Origin: Aplectana chamaeleonis
Taxonomy: Eukaryota; Nematoda; Chromadorea; Rhabditida; Cosmocercidae
Length of the DNA: 64,000 nt
Assembly (NCBI GenBank): GCA_029168955.1
Contig: JAPDOI010000065.1
Coordinates: forward strand, 2,046,001-2,110,000
Direction of reading: 5' to 3'
The notes below the pieces were generated by a model that saw only the letters and a list, made by a program, of their open reading frames with translations, was not told where the DNA came from and did not search any database. Both the position numbers and the translations under genes were made by a program. Positions 21,270 to 31,745 of the stretch are shown one piece after another (position 1 is the first letter of the stretch; each line of letters begins with the position of its first letter).

Positions 21270-21940
21270 CCTCTTGTTCGGCTGGTGCTGTATGCGTTTT
21301 CTTTTGTCATTGATGATGTTTGTTAAAGACATCGTACGCGCTGAAAACCACCTACCGTTTTTTAGGCTTGAGTCATTGGTTGGGTCCGCCAGAGAACGTA
21401 ACATTGGCAGGGATCCTGAAAAGACATCGCGTTTCCCAATGGAGGTTGGCGCAAACTCGGTGCACCTATCTTATAGCATATGGCACCAAGTTTGCGCCAA
21501 CCTTCAACAGTGAACGCGAAGTCTCTTCAGGATCCATGCCGACGTTAGGTAGAGTTTGTTTGGTCACCAAAGCATTACTGTGAAGATGTTGGAGATCGAA
21601 TGCTTCGAGTTCCGCCAAAAGAGGCCGGCCTTCCGAAAGCCATGTGGCATAAATAGAGAAAGGAAAGTAGCTTAACAAGAAGTGACACGTCAACATCCAC
21701 TAATTTACGCGACATAACTTGTTCACAAGCTACTTGCCGCTCTGTATTTTTGCCACATGGCTGTCGGAAGGCCGGCCTCTTTTGACGGAAATAGAGGCAT
21801 TCGATCTCCCATATCTTCCCAATAATGCGTCGGTGACCCTACAAGCTCTACTTACGTTCTCTGACGGGCCCAACCAATGATTCAAACTCGAAAAAACGGT
21901 GAGTGGTTCTTAGCGCGTACGATGTCTTTAAACTACGGAT
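21270..21940. repeat. Long inverted repeat with an internal palindrome
   Basis: Outer arms match as inverted copies (GACATCGTACGCGCTGAAAA near 21330; the complement near 21915), as do blocks around AAAAGAGGCCGGCCTTCCG. A second palindrome lies inside the left half, bounded by GGATCCTGAAAAGACATCGC at 21409 and its complement ending near 21535. One half of the outer structure recurs alone near 40000-40195. Confidence 0.7.
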
Positions 21941-21964
21941 AGAACGCAAGTAGAGTCTGTCTAG

Positions 21965-22175
21965 ATGAGACTGTCCCACAACGCGGCCAGCGTGCGCGTC
22001 GAACGGCCGTCGTGGAGGCACTTCCCGGGCGAGCCTTTCCACGACTGCAGACGACTGACTGGAATATTATTCAGCACGCGACTTAGAATCGCGCTAATCG
22101 ATTTACAGGTCTAAAAAGTGCCTTTGCGACTGCCGCTCGACACACCCGCCGACCGCGTGGGCGGACAGGAGTTTC
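21965..22175. repeat. Inverted-repeat MITE (CCGCCCACGCGG family), copy 3
   Basis: ATGAGACTGTCCCACAACGC at the left and CGCGTGGGCGGACAG at the right bracket about 200 bp. The terminal regions match the other two copies. Confidence 0.6.
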
Positions 22176-22278
22176 AGTGGGCTGGCGGACCAACTAAGCC
22201 GGTATCCGGAGTCGCCGCGTCCTCGACTCGTACTGCTAGCCTCTACCTGCCATTCTCCGCCGGTCGACATATGTATAG

Positions 22279-22465
22279 TTAGGCCCGTGGCTTGCTTCCT
22301 CAAGAAAAACATTTAAATTCAAACCGCGGCTGACGCGGCGGTTGAAAACTGAGCGGCGGCTGGCTGGCAATTATCAGCAAGCCGCTGGTGAGATTTAAAC
22401 CACAGCGCCAGTCGCGGTTTGAATTTGAATGTTTTTTCTTGAGGAAACAAAAGCCGCGGACCTAA
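22279..22465. repeat. TTAGGYCCGTGGCTT foldback MITE, copy 1
   Basis: TTAGGCCCGTGGCTTGCTTC at the left is matched by GCCGCGGACCTAA at the right, and inner arms share TTCTTGAGGAA and AACATTTAAATT. A second copy with a different centre lies at 63111-63307. Confidence 0.72.
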
Positions 22466-22656
22466 CCATACTTCTATTTCTGGCTCAACTATATAGCTGT
22501 AGTGTTTCATAATTACCATTGGCACACACAGCTCTTTTACTTTTCGTTGCTTTCATTTGTGATGAGTTTCAATAGTAAATAAATAAATAAAAAATTAAAT
22601 GACTTCCAAGCGGCCGCCCGATACGGTGAAGCACAACAGAGGAGGAAATGTTTATT

Positions 22657-22692
22657 CCAGGTTGTTCAATAAGTTTTGTCATTCGATAAGGC
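22657..22692 (+). repeat. Isolated mariner-type terminal repeat
   Basis: CCAGGTTGTTCAATAAGTTT and the following bases match the ends of the mariner starting at 22883. No partner end is seen around it, so it is a relic of an older copy or a solo end. Confidence 0.7.
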
Positions 22693-22882
22693 TAATGACC
22701 GTAACACGATGCGACAATTCAGCGCTGTTCTGAGTAGTAAGTTATTTATTGTCAGAACATATGCGCACTACTGATCCACGCACACGGTACTTCACACAAA
22801 AGCCTATAGTTGCTCGAGAAAGTTGTGAGGAAATAAGACCACATGATATAGCTTTGATCTCCTCCAAAGCTTTTGGCACGTA

Positions 22883-24162
22883 ACAGGTTGTTCAATAAGT
22901 TTTGTCGTTCGATAAGAGAGGGCGTTTTTACTAGCCCGATTTTTTTTTGTTTTGATGGCACACTCTTCATATGAACGTATGTGAAGTTTCATTTCAATCT
23001 GTCAATTCAATCTTCGTTTACAATCCATTTAGTGTCGCCGTGTCACAGCAATGGAAAAAAAACTGAATATCGTGCAGTGATAAAATTCTTATTTTTCGAA
23101 GGTGTAGCGCCAAAAGAAATTTACGAACCAATTTTGAAAGTATATAATGATTGTTCACCTACAATTAGAACAGTAGAAAGATGGGTGGCTGAACTTAAAC
23201 GTGGTCGTTTAAGCCTTGAAGACGATCCACGTGAAGGCCGTCTAAAAAGCGCATCAACACCAGAAATCATAGCCAAAATACAGGATATGGTTTTGGAAGA
23301 TCATCGATTGACTGAAAGAGATTCAGTAGAGGCTCTACACATCTCATTAGGCAGTGTGAGCCATATTTTAACTCAAATTTTGGGTTTTAGAAAGCTGTGT
23401 GCAAAATGGGTGCCGCATTCGCTAACAATGGAACAACAACACACTTGAATGCGACTTTCTCAGCAACATTTGGAGCGTTTTAAAAAGGATAAAGGGGATT
23501 TTGTGCGTCGATTCATCACTATGAATGAGACTTGGGTCTATCACCCTGATCCTGAATCAAAACAAGAGGCTAAAGAGTAGTATGAACCTGGCTGTTCGGC
23601 TTCGAAACGAGTTCGTGTCCGGAAATGGGCCAAGAAGGTTACGGCATCGGTTTTTTGGGATTCTAAAGGAATTTGGTTTGTGAATTACTTGCAAACTGGT
23701 AAAACAATCAATTCTGAGTATTATTGTAACCTTTTGGACCAGTTGAAGGAAAAAATCGTGAAAAAAACTCGGTTTGAAGAAGAAAAATCCTTTTCCATCA
23801 GGACATTGCACCATGTCACAAGAGCATTTTGACAATGGCCAAAATCCATGAATTAAAGTTCGAATTGTTGGAGCATCCACCGTATTCACCAGATTTGGCG
23901 CCCAGCGACTTCCATTTGTTTCGAGAACCCAAAAAATTTTGCGTGGCAAGCGTTTTTCATGAAATGAAGAGGTCATAACGGCTGTTGAAGCCTATTTTCA
24001 AGACCTTCCGGATTCTCACTTCAGGGATGGGATCCACAGATCGGAGGATCATCGGAGAAAGTGTATTATTGTTCAGGGAGATTATATTGAATAATAAAGT
24101 GTATTTTGAACCATAAATTTGTGTTTTTCTAATCGAAAGACAAAACTTATTGAACAACCTGG
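22883..24162 (+). mobile_element. Mariner transposon, complete but inactive
   Basis: A 1280-bp element flanked by TA (22881-22882 and 24163-24164). The left end starts ACAGGTTGTTCAATAAG; the right end is its inverted match ending CCTGG. It carries one transposase pseudogene. Length, TA target site and end structure are standard for mariner. Confidence 0.92.
23051..24094 (+). pseudogene. Mariner transposase, inactivated
   Basis: Conceptual ~347-residue transposase. The N-terminal helix-turn-helix region (EYRAVIKFLFFEGVAP, TVERWVAELKRG) is clear, followed by WVPHSLT. Breaks: one A missing in the run just after ATG; CGA to TGA at 23446; TGG to TAG at 23578; a one-base frame slip near 23795; a further slip near 23935. 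The catalytic triad is changed: the first acidic residue is asparagine (MNETW, codon 23524-23526), whereas HQD and PSD are present with 34 residues between them, as in D,D34D mariners. The end reads VQGDYIE then TAA. It cannot make an active enzyme. Confidence 0.9.
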
Positions 24163-24164
24163 TA

Positions 24165-24639
24165 CAGGGATGGTGTTGCACCACGTTAGCACAAAAGAGC
24201 TCCAGAAATTAAAAGCATGGGCATCATATAAAGTTTTGCAGAAATACACTCGTTTTGTCAAGCATTCCAGGTAGACCGAAATAGTACCATTCCCCTTTGC
24301 CCGCGACTGTACACAAGTGGGGGTTAGCTGACGTTAGCACCGAGTTTTTCTCCATCTATGCGTCCGTTTAATCAAGACAGCTGTCATGCAGAACGCCCAC
24401 GATTTCACTCTCAGAAACGAAAAACCTAAAGGTTGCGTTCTTATCGCGAACACCGTCTAACCATGAGGGACGCCCATGATAGGCTCGGCCCGAGAGATTG
24501 GTTCAGTTCCGTGTGATTGTTTAGTGAACCAGCCCTCTGCGATGAAAACCATGCAAGAACTGGAACAGAGTGACGGGCAACAAGATTCAGCACGCAACAC
24601 CCTAACGTTTTCGGCACAAGGGACAGGTATAATATGCAT
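24165..24639. other. No feature recognised
   Basis: The right flank of the mariner has no repeats or exon-like frames that I can support. Confidence 0.4.
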
Positions 24640-25690
24640 ACCCTAAGGTGGCATACAGGGTGCGCTTTAAATATGGTGAAAAGGTTTCAAGTCTCATCAT
24701 GTCGACAGTGAACTTATCGGCTTCTGTAGTCTGCTTCTTCATCGAGCCTCTCTCTCCAATTGCGCAAAGTTTCGGACGCAAAACGGTTTCCAATAGAAAT
24801 GGTGAGCGAAAGCCTAAAGGGTTCCCGATTTTTCACAGTAGAACTCGTCACTGAGTCGGCTTCGGCTATTGTTGCTCATTCACCCATTAGTGACCGTGGA
24901 GAACTGATTCATTGGGCTCGTTTCGAAGCAGAGGGTGTCTACTCTGAACGTATTACAGCTGAAGTCCTTGGACCCGCTATTAAGAGAACGCGAGGGAAAT
25001 TGCCAAAATCTAGTTTTGGCCCAGGTTAGTGTTCGAGACAGCTGAATTCGTGCCACTTTTTTTCGTTTCCCTGTCGACGTACAGGCGTCAAGCTTGGAGT
25101 GTAGGTGACCCTAAAGGTTTTCTATCGATCTGTGCCCATATTACCAACTTTTCTCAAAGGTTGATAAAACTGATCGATTATCGATTTTCTTGAAAATCAA
25201 TGAGAAGTACAAAATTCGAAGAATAATATTCTTCCGCGTTCGACCACGAAGTTAGACGCCTGAGTGTCCTCAGGGAATGCAAAAAACGAAAATGTGGGTG
25301 CGCTGAAATTGACAGGGCCAACGTATGGAATTTAACAACTTGCCCTCACCTTCTTTTGCCATAGGGTCTCAAGACTTCAGGTATGGTACGTTTCCAAGCA
25401 GATAACTTCTGCTTTAAAACGGCCCCCCTTAAAGCAGTTCTCTAGGCTCACATACGGGAAGTAGGAAAGATTATCGAAGATGACTACGAGTCGATTTACT
25501 TCTCACAAACTGAGGACCCCTCAAGCGTTTACCACCATTGATTTCAAATACGATTGCGCGTACGTTTTGAAAGAGAGGTTTATAGGAAAGAACAGACCAC
25601 AGAAGCCGATTAGGTGCGCTCATATGCCGACGTGATGTGAGATTTGAAAGCTTGCCACCATATTTGAAGCACACTCTGTACACGCTAACA
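24640..25690. repeat. Diverged ~215-bp inverted repeat pair enclosing ~620 bp
   Basis: The arms (about 24640-24855 and 25475-25690) are roughly two-thirds identical by eye as inverted copies. Both translate outward-to-inward as YRV.FKYG.K.S.L, which is unusual for a non-coding foldback and hints at duplicated coding sequence. Confidence 0.5.
24730..25024 (+). CDS. Possible internal exon, protein unrecognised
   Basis: The frame is open from CTTCTGTAG (possible acceptor ending 24729) to CCAG at 25024, followed by GTTAGT, a good donor. The reading includes RFFTVELVTESASAIVAHSP and WARFEAEGVYSERITAEV, which have ordinary protein-like composition. The left third lies inside the inverted repeat arm. 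No flanking exon was identified and no family is recognised. It could be a chance frame or part of a decayed gene. Confidence 0.25.
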
Positions 25691-26085
25691 AACATGGTCG
25701 GGAGTTAGGACACAATATAAATAGTGCCACACGGACTCTACCATGTCATCAAGAGCCATTAAAGTCCTAACAACTATACAGGACGACAATACTCGGGAAA
25801 TCCCGTCTCGCATGAGTACTGGAATGAAAAGCAGAGCGTGAGAATTTATACGACAATCTAGAGTGATGTCATTCGAGAGCGTACGAGAGAAAGGGCTTAT
25901 CAGCCGATCACGTTGTATATCATCACACATAAGAACGATTTCGCAATGCGCTTTAAGGCAGCGTACGCGCAAAAAACGCTGTCCAAGTTTTTCACTATTT
26001 TGCACAGGTAGGCAAACCAGGTTGTGATATATCCCAGAAAGGCCAGCCAAAACACTCAAATTTTGGAGAAAAGCTCGTTTGGAAT
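25691..26085. other. No feature recognised
   Basis: A 147-codon minus-strand frame overlaps here but lacks start, splice and domain support. Confidence 0.35.
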
Positions 26086-26394
26086 TCCCAGGGCACTCAG
26101 AGAAGCCACTGAAACACAGTGGGAACAAATTCCGTGCGAGCGGTCGCCGCGCCGCGCGTTCTCACTGGAGCGCTCCAGTCCACATCAATTTCGAAAGAGC
26201 GCCGAACCTCACATTACTCCACCCCTCATGCTGTAGTTCTCTTCCCCATTCCTTCCTTCCCTTCTTTCCCTTGTTTTCACCCTTTGTAGTAACGATTCTT
26301 CTTACGTCGATTAGTGGCATTTTGAAGGGAAAATGCTCAAAAACAAGAAAGGGCGGCTAATCACAGGTGCTCAGACAGGAATGAGGAATCACCC

Positions 26395-26450
26395 GGCTAC
26401 TCGAAAGGGGTATCACCAGTTGCAACTGGTGATACCAGTTGCAACTCCCA
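26395..26450. repeat. Short perfect palindrome with partial repeat
   Basis: TCACCAGTTGCAACTGGTGA is a perfect 20-base palindrome, followed by a repeat of TACCAGTTGCAACT. It marks the left side of the MITE-like repeat that follows. Confidence 0.65.
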
Positions 26451-26615
26451 ATTAACGAGATTTTCATTATTGCTTTCTCATCCATCATTTATTTTGTTCT
26501 TAAAGTAGTCAGTGGTCCCCTGCGGTACCTAGAAATTTTTTTATAGAAAAAAAGAAGAAGGCGGCAAAACAGGCATTTATAGGAATCTCGATAATTGGGG
26601 GGCGGACAAACACCA
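26440..26615. repeat. MITE-like inverted repeat, copy 2 (relative of 1018-1196)
   Basis: It shares TTAACGAGATTTTCAT at the left and the complement of CGCCCCCCAATTATCGAGA at the right with the copy at 1.0 kb. Confidence 0.5.
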
Positions 26616-28213
26616 AACAATAACTTGTTTCTGAGCGTTATTCCTCAAACTTTCCACTTTTTTGATAGCCAGGTCTACCTTCACATGAGGATATCACAAT
26701 GGTTTTTTAATCTTTTTATCGCTAGCCCTGCTTTTGAGATGTGACTAGTCGCAAGCCTGCTAGACCATAAGCGACGATAGTATCCACTTCTTTGGTGGAC
26801 GAAGTTTTGAGGTCGCGTGAAGGTGGTGCTAGTTTTTATTATTTTAAGTTGCTCAGTCTTAATCTTTAACTTATTAATCGCTATGTTTTAGAAGATCTGC
26901 GATGACGACTGATTACAGTAGTCCCCTCACAAACGAAAAATCCTTCTACCTCGACGAAAATTTAAGAAGATTGATCATATGAGAGCTTTCTTGATAGCTT
27001 CATAGAGATTTACAGAGTACTGAACATTGGTCAGACATTCTATTGTGTATCACAAAAAAATATTAAATTGTGTTTATCCAAGTGTGTGAAGTATGTATTA
27101 GTGAGCACGACTGGTTTGTCGAAGAACGCCTCACTAGCGTGGACTGCTCATTCTGAGGGTTCCACAATCTTTATTTTTTATTTGATATAGCTTCGGATCC
27201 GCTTTCAGTGCTCTGTCTAGGTTTTGTAGCACATAATGGAGATATTTTGCCGCAGTAGCGGCTCTAAAGTAGCCTGCGAAAATCAATAGAATACCGAAGT
27301 AAAAAATCCCAATTGTAGATTCTCTAGCGTTGGTTAGAAGGCAGCCTGCTAAAGTAGTAAAAAGGCGGTAAAAAAATGTTGAAAAGAAGTTTACAAAAAA
27401 AAACGCACAGCGAAAGTGTTATCAGGAGCGATTCTGCTGAAACCGCTTGAAACGAAGTGCTATTCAAAGTAGCCAACGAAAATCACTGGGAAACAACATA
27501 AACGTTGTGGAAAGTTTCAAAAAGGAATGTTGATATTGAGACTTCTCGTCAGACTCTCGAATTTTCAAATTTGGATAAGACCCAGATTTCAACTGAATTC
27601 AAGAACTCGAAAAAAAATCGAAACAATTCTCGTAATTTGAATTAATTTCACAATTTTGGAAATTAGCACAACGAAAGTGTTGATGAAAGGTAGACTTTTG
27701 AACAAAAGTAGGAAGAGCTATTAAATTCAGGCTTGAACACAGTCGTCACAGTCCACACTGCTGCAATACTCCTTTGTCAATTTGTTGCAAAGGTGTGCTT
27801 GCGTAGTATTGAATATAGGTCTGAGAAAATTTGAGTGCTTGGTGTTGGTTGTATGGCTGCTGCTTTGAGATGGCGCGCTCCATTGAGAACGGCGCGCCCC
27901 AATGAGAGCGCGTGGCGCGGCGACTGCTCGCACGAAATTTATTCCCACTGTGTTTCAGTGGCTTCTGGGCACTCAGCCTCTTTCTTTCCACGTCTCTCCA
28001 GTGTGCCTTTTGTAACACACAAATGTCGGAAATGCTGGACGTCTGAAAGGGTTTAGCCCCTGTAAGGCTCATGCCGTTTAGACAGGTGAAACAAAAATGT
28101 ACAGCCGTCAAATATATTGTGGCGTGTGCAACTGCACACCATGCTCACACATTACGTGCAAATATGCAAAAATCGCTCCATCCCTTGAAATGGGTGTTGG
28201 GCGAAAAGTTACG

Positions 28214-28561
28214 TTAACCAGCGGTATTTCGCCTGTAAAAGCATAACAGACAGGTTCGGCGACATTTATAAGCGTTTAGCTTGATTTGGAAGCGAAAACT
28301 CCCAGTGGAAGACAGGATAGTCGATCTTATTTCCCTATACAGCCGCTGATGACGTTCACATTTCCAGCCTTGAGTCAATCGTTTTGTTGTGTAACTTTTA
28401 GTTGTACATCTGAGAAGGTTGAAAGGGCAAGGGTTTTCGCAGAGTTTCGGCAGCCTTATTTGCACCAAACCTTTTCTATGACGGTTTTTTTCTACGTTTT
28501 TGTACATGTAGTCACATGTGCTACAGTCGCCAGCTAAAGCATCTAAACATGTTTGATGCAT
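28214..28561 (-). CDS. Cysteine-rich ORF, possible exon
   Basis: About 115 codons from the first in-frame ATG (28561). It has clustered cysteines: CLDALAGDCSTC near the start, then CENPC and LLRCTTKS, then WKCERHQ. The last third lies in the left inverted repeat arm. It sits downstream of the poly(A) signal of the candidate gene at 28859-29688, so it would be a separate transcript or an alternative exon. No signal peptide and no recognised family. Confidence 0.25.
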   Translation of the reverse strand: MHQTCLDALAGDCSTCDYMYKNVEKNRHRKGLVQIRLPKLCENPCPFNLLRCTTKSYTTKRLTQGWKCERHQRLYREIRSTILSSTGSFRFQIKLNAYKCRRTCLLCFYRRNTAG

Positions 28562-28694
28562 ATATGGGATCGATTTCAATAAATTGTTGTCTTATTCCGA
28601 CTAAAACAAGATTGGCGATAATTATACTGTAAAATATGACACCGATTCAAGGTGTTTCCGGCAATATCACGATCAATCAGAGCAATGGTAGCGC

Positions 28695-28700
28695 TTTATT
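28695..28700 (-). terminator. Candidate poly(A) signal AATAAA
   Basis: AATAAAG on the minus strand, about 160 bases after the stop codon of the two-exon candidate gene; appropriate position and sequence for 3' end formation. Confidence 0.4.
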
Positions 28701-28858
28701 AATATTTATAGTCAATATCAAAAATAAAAATAACGCTGCTCTCAATTTCGCACGATTGTGGATGCTTACTCATGGAATTTGAAAGCGTATGAAGAAGAAA
28801 TATGAGATACTGCAGCTTACTAGCTACTCAAGTGATCTAACAAGGAGAATCCTTCTTG

Positions 28859-28934
28859 TCATGAAATGTACTTTTCTAAAGCCATTTTTGGACGTGGAGT
28901 CCGAATATGTCCTTCGCAGCTGCCTAGACTCACT
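28859..28934 (-). CDS. Candidate secreted protein, exon 2
   Basis: It follows CTTTTTTCAG, a strong nematode acceptor, on the minus strand. In the phase set by exon 1 it reads KVSLGSCEGHIRTPRPKMALEKYIS and then TGA (28861-28859). The joined coding length with exon 1 is 333 bases, exactly 111 codons including the stop. Confidence 0.45.
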
Positions 28935-28959
28935 CTGAAAAAAGTTATGGGCGTTTTCG

Positions 28960-29250
28960 AAAGCCTCGCGGCGGGTAAGGGTACCCCATCACGGATTTTT
29001 TGGGTGTTTTGAAAAAAATTTTCGGATTTTGCTCCAAACTTGTATGCAGGGGTAATATAGGGTACCTAACACGATTCTTTGGTCCGTTTGTCGAAATTCC
29101 GAGATTTAATGTAGGTTACGGTATGCGCGATGCTACACAGGGGCAAAACATACTTTAATAATCCGAAAATCGACAAATAAACATCAAATTCATATTCAGC
29201 ACACCGAATAATCCCGGCATAGAACTTTTGAATTCTGAGACATTCGTGTT
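28960..29250. repeat. Dispersed repeat, copy 1 (copy 2 at 32935-33640)
   Basis: Blocks GGTAAGGGTACCCCA and AATCGACAAATAAACATCAA with ATTCAGCACACCGAATAA recur in order near 32.95 and 33.55 kb, where a MITE separates them. The repeat falls in the intron of the candidate secreted-protein gene. Confidence 0.65.
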
Positions 29251-29431
29251 AAACGCTTCTTGAACCCCTTCATTGATATAAATGAACGCTCAGCCAACAA
29301 TCGGCGCAAGTGGAAAACGCTATTACTCTTTTCAAAGAAACCCTTCTCACAAATGTTTTATTCTTCATACTTTTCCATCGTGTAAATCAGTTTCGTATTT
29401 AGTGATTGTATTTTCTTCTAGTTTTCCTTAC

Positions 29432-29688
29432 TTTGTGCCTTGATCAACTATATTCACGTCCAGCTTTTCATTTTCCATGCTTGTCAGTTTGCTTACCAAA
29501 TGTAATTCTTTTGAACTCTCACAATCATTTGATATGGAATCCCGCACTGATAGGTCTAGCATAACTTTTTGATTTTTCAGAGATAGGTGACTAAATTTTG
29601 TAATAACGCAATCTAATAAAGTGTCTTGCAAGCTCGTTGTATTCTGAATCGTAACTGCTAGTACAAGAAGGTAGAAAAAATCCGCCAT
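29432..29688 (-). CDS. Candidate small secreted protein, exon 1
   Basis: It opens with ATG and MADFFYLLVLAVTIQNTTS, a convincing signal peptide with cleavage expected near residue 19, followed by a polar chain containing LLDCVITKF, NDCESSKEL and KLDVNIVD. It ends at a perfect GTAAGG donor (29431-29426). The intron of about 497 bases ends in CTTTTTTCAG, and exon 2 completes a protein of about 110 residues with three cysteines. No family recognised. The gene lies between large inverted repeats, and its intron contains a block shared with 32935-33640. I infer a secreted worm protein of unknown function; expression is untested. Confidence 0.5.
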
Positions 29689-30060
29689 GAAGAAGATTTG
29701 GTGAAAACATGGACTCCAATAAAAACAAAAAGCTTATCAAATGTTATGAAGGTATAAAGTGTATGAACTTCATCAACGGTTGAGTAGGGAAATAGGATCG
29801 ACTATCCTGTCTTCCAGTGGGAGTTTTCACTTCCAAAATAAGCTAAACGCTTGTAAATGTCGCCCAACCAGCCTGATATGCTTTTACAGGCGAAATACCG
29901 CTGATTAACATAACTTTTTGCCCAAAACTCTCATTTCAACTGATGGAGCGATTTTTGCATATTTGCGAGTAAAGCGTGAGCAGGGTGTGCAGTTGCACAC
30001 GCCGCAATATATTTGACAGCTGTGCATTTTGTTCCACCTGTCTAAACGGCATGAGCCCCC

Positions 30061-30513
30061 CTGTAACTTCCTAGGTTGATTACTTCGTTTGACCTTTTCA
30101 TTGTCGAGAATCCTCTAAAAATAAGAAGCTTGCAATACACTGGTTTGAACGCGAGGATTACTCGAAATAAAGAATGCGGAATTTTGGACTTCCTCCGGGT
30201 CTGTCGGAGCCTATTGTGGCGCTTCCGCTCCTCGTGCTAGATGATCGACCACGAAAACGCCTTTTCAGACACGTAGCGGTTTGCAAGAGGCTATAGCATG
30301 ATGAATACGCAGTATTTAGGTCTCAAGCTTTGCCAACTACATACAATAGCGGCGCTAAGTTTTGTAAAAACATCTGAGCATCTGGCAGACTGGGCAAAAA
30401 ACGCCCGATGCATGTAACTTTATTGAATGAAGACTTTTTTTTTGGATCCCAAAAACGCTTTCATATTGACAGATCGAATTGCTAACTAATCATGTGACTT
30501 GTGTGCCTAATTT
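30061..30513. other. No feature recognised
   Basis: No repeat partner or coding signal seen. Confidence 0.4.
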
Positions 30514-30922
30514 CCCTAAAATCGCTTTGTTTTTGAAGGGAGTAGTTTTTGCAATCATTTTTCAAAAACGTCGCGTGCGGCGAAATTTTTAGCAGTATTT
30601 GTGCAAGTAATGGGAGGGCAATCTGTATGCTTTCTACATAAATAAAGGCAGGTGAGAGATTCCCAAGGTTCGCGCTAAACACGCTTGAGAACTCAGTCGC
30701 GAGTTGTGTTGCAAAAACGCCGGACTCTTAAACGAAGGATTTCGAAAATTCAACCAACACAAACCTTGAGATTCTCTCCCTTGCACCTAATTTATGAAGA
30801 AAGCGTACAGACTGCTCTCCCATAACTTGTACAAATACTGCTAAAAGTTTCGCCGCGCGCGACGATTTTGAAAAATGGGTGCAAGAACTATAACCTTCAA
30901 AAACAAAGCGCTTCTAGGGAAC
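30514..30922. repeat. Foldback element, ~150-bp arms
   Basis: Arms 30514-30665 and about 30755-30922 are inverted copies (CGCTTTGTTTTTGAAGG, CGTGCGGCGAAATTTTTAGC, TAATGGGAGGGCA). One arm of the same family occurs at 43745-44020, split by a hairpin element. Confidence 0.72.
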
Positions 30923-30930
30923 TTCGGCCC

Positions 30931-31745
30931 TTAAAGGCAGCATACACGCTCGCAAGCATAGTCGAGATAACAGCATAGATATGGTATCCGTTTTCATTTT
31001 AGTCTGACGCATAGACCATGCGGCTGGCCGTGCGGGGTTGGCGGCCTCAATGGAGAATGGGGTTTCGATTCGCGCGGGGTGATCTACTGTCGCAGCCCCG
31101 TCCATTCATCAGAATAGAATGATTGCGCCAACTCTAGGTCCGCACGGCCCGTACTATGTCGTCAACGACGTTTAAAGCGCTGAAAACTGTCCAGGATGAC
31201 AGTCTTTGACAATGTTTGAGCAATCTTGCCTTCCACGCCCGTATTTTCACACCCCTCTGAGTAACAGAATGAGAATTGATACTTGTGAAAACGTGTGATA
31301 ATTGAGAGTGATAGCACTATCAAATGGGAGTGCAGCAGAGAAAAAACTCGATTTACCTCAATATAACATGTTTGGGCACTGATAAAATCCTCCATTTCAA
31401 GAGGTCAGCGAAAGTAGAGCGGCATTCTCGAAAGTGGACGAGAGTCATTAGGTATGCAGACATGTTATACTCAAGTAAACCAAGCTATTTCTCTCGTGCA
31501 CTCCCATTTGGTAGTGCTATCCCTCTCAATTATCACACGTTATCACAAGTATCGATTCTCATTCTGTTACTCAAAGGGGTGTGAAAATACGGGCGTGGAA
31601 GGCAAGATTGCTCAAATATTGTCAAATACTGTCATCCTGGACAGTTTTCAGCGCTTCAAACGTCGTTGACGACATAGCACGGGCCGTGCGGACCGATCTA
31701 TGCTGTTATCTCGACTATGCTTACGAGCGTGTATGCTGCCTTTAA
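30931..31745. mobile_element. AGGCAGCATACACGCTCG MITE (type delta), long arms, with a nested repeat
   Basis: TTAA-flanked. Ends AGGCAGCATACACGCTCG and the complement CGAGCGTGTATGCTGCCT. Arms of roughly 300 bases pair across a short centre near 31.41 kb. The left arm is interrupted at 30981-31136 by the 157-bp repeat; the right arm gives the unoccupied sequence (CAGCATAGATCGGTCCGCAC). Confidence 0.82.
30981..31136. repeat. 157-bp dispersed repeat, copy 3
   Basis: Its borders are defined by comparison with the uninterrupted right arm of the surrounding MITE, giving a mobile unit of about 156 bases. The minus strand reads DGAATVDHPARIETPFS and EAANPARPAAWSMRQTK without stops. Confidence 0.78.

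Larger units (their letters stand above)
26086..27972. mobile_element. 1.9-kb element with ~100-bp terminal inverted repeats
   Basis: Near 26086 the sequence reads AGAAGCCACTGAAACACAGT with a GC-rich continuation GTCGCCGCGCCGCGCG. The inverted counterpart lies at about 27868-27972. The interior is AT-rich, contains two copies of ACGAAAGTGTT-type blocks near 27.4 and 27.67 kb, and has no recognisable transposase. Confidence 0.55.
28066..30060. mobile_element. 2-kb structure bounded by ~290-bp inverted repeats
   Basis: The arms 28066-28355 and about 29770-30060 are inverted copies, starting GGCTCATGCCGTTTAGACAG and sharing GTGTGCAACTGCACAC and GGATAGTCGATC. The ~1.4 kb between them holds a plausible two-exon gene on the minus strand. 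Whether this is a transposon with long ends that captured a gene, or an inverted duplication flanking a gene, cannot be decided from one copy. Confidence 0.65.
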
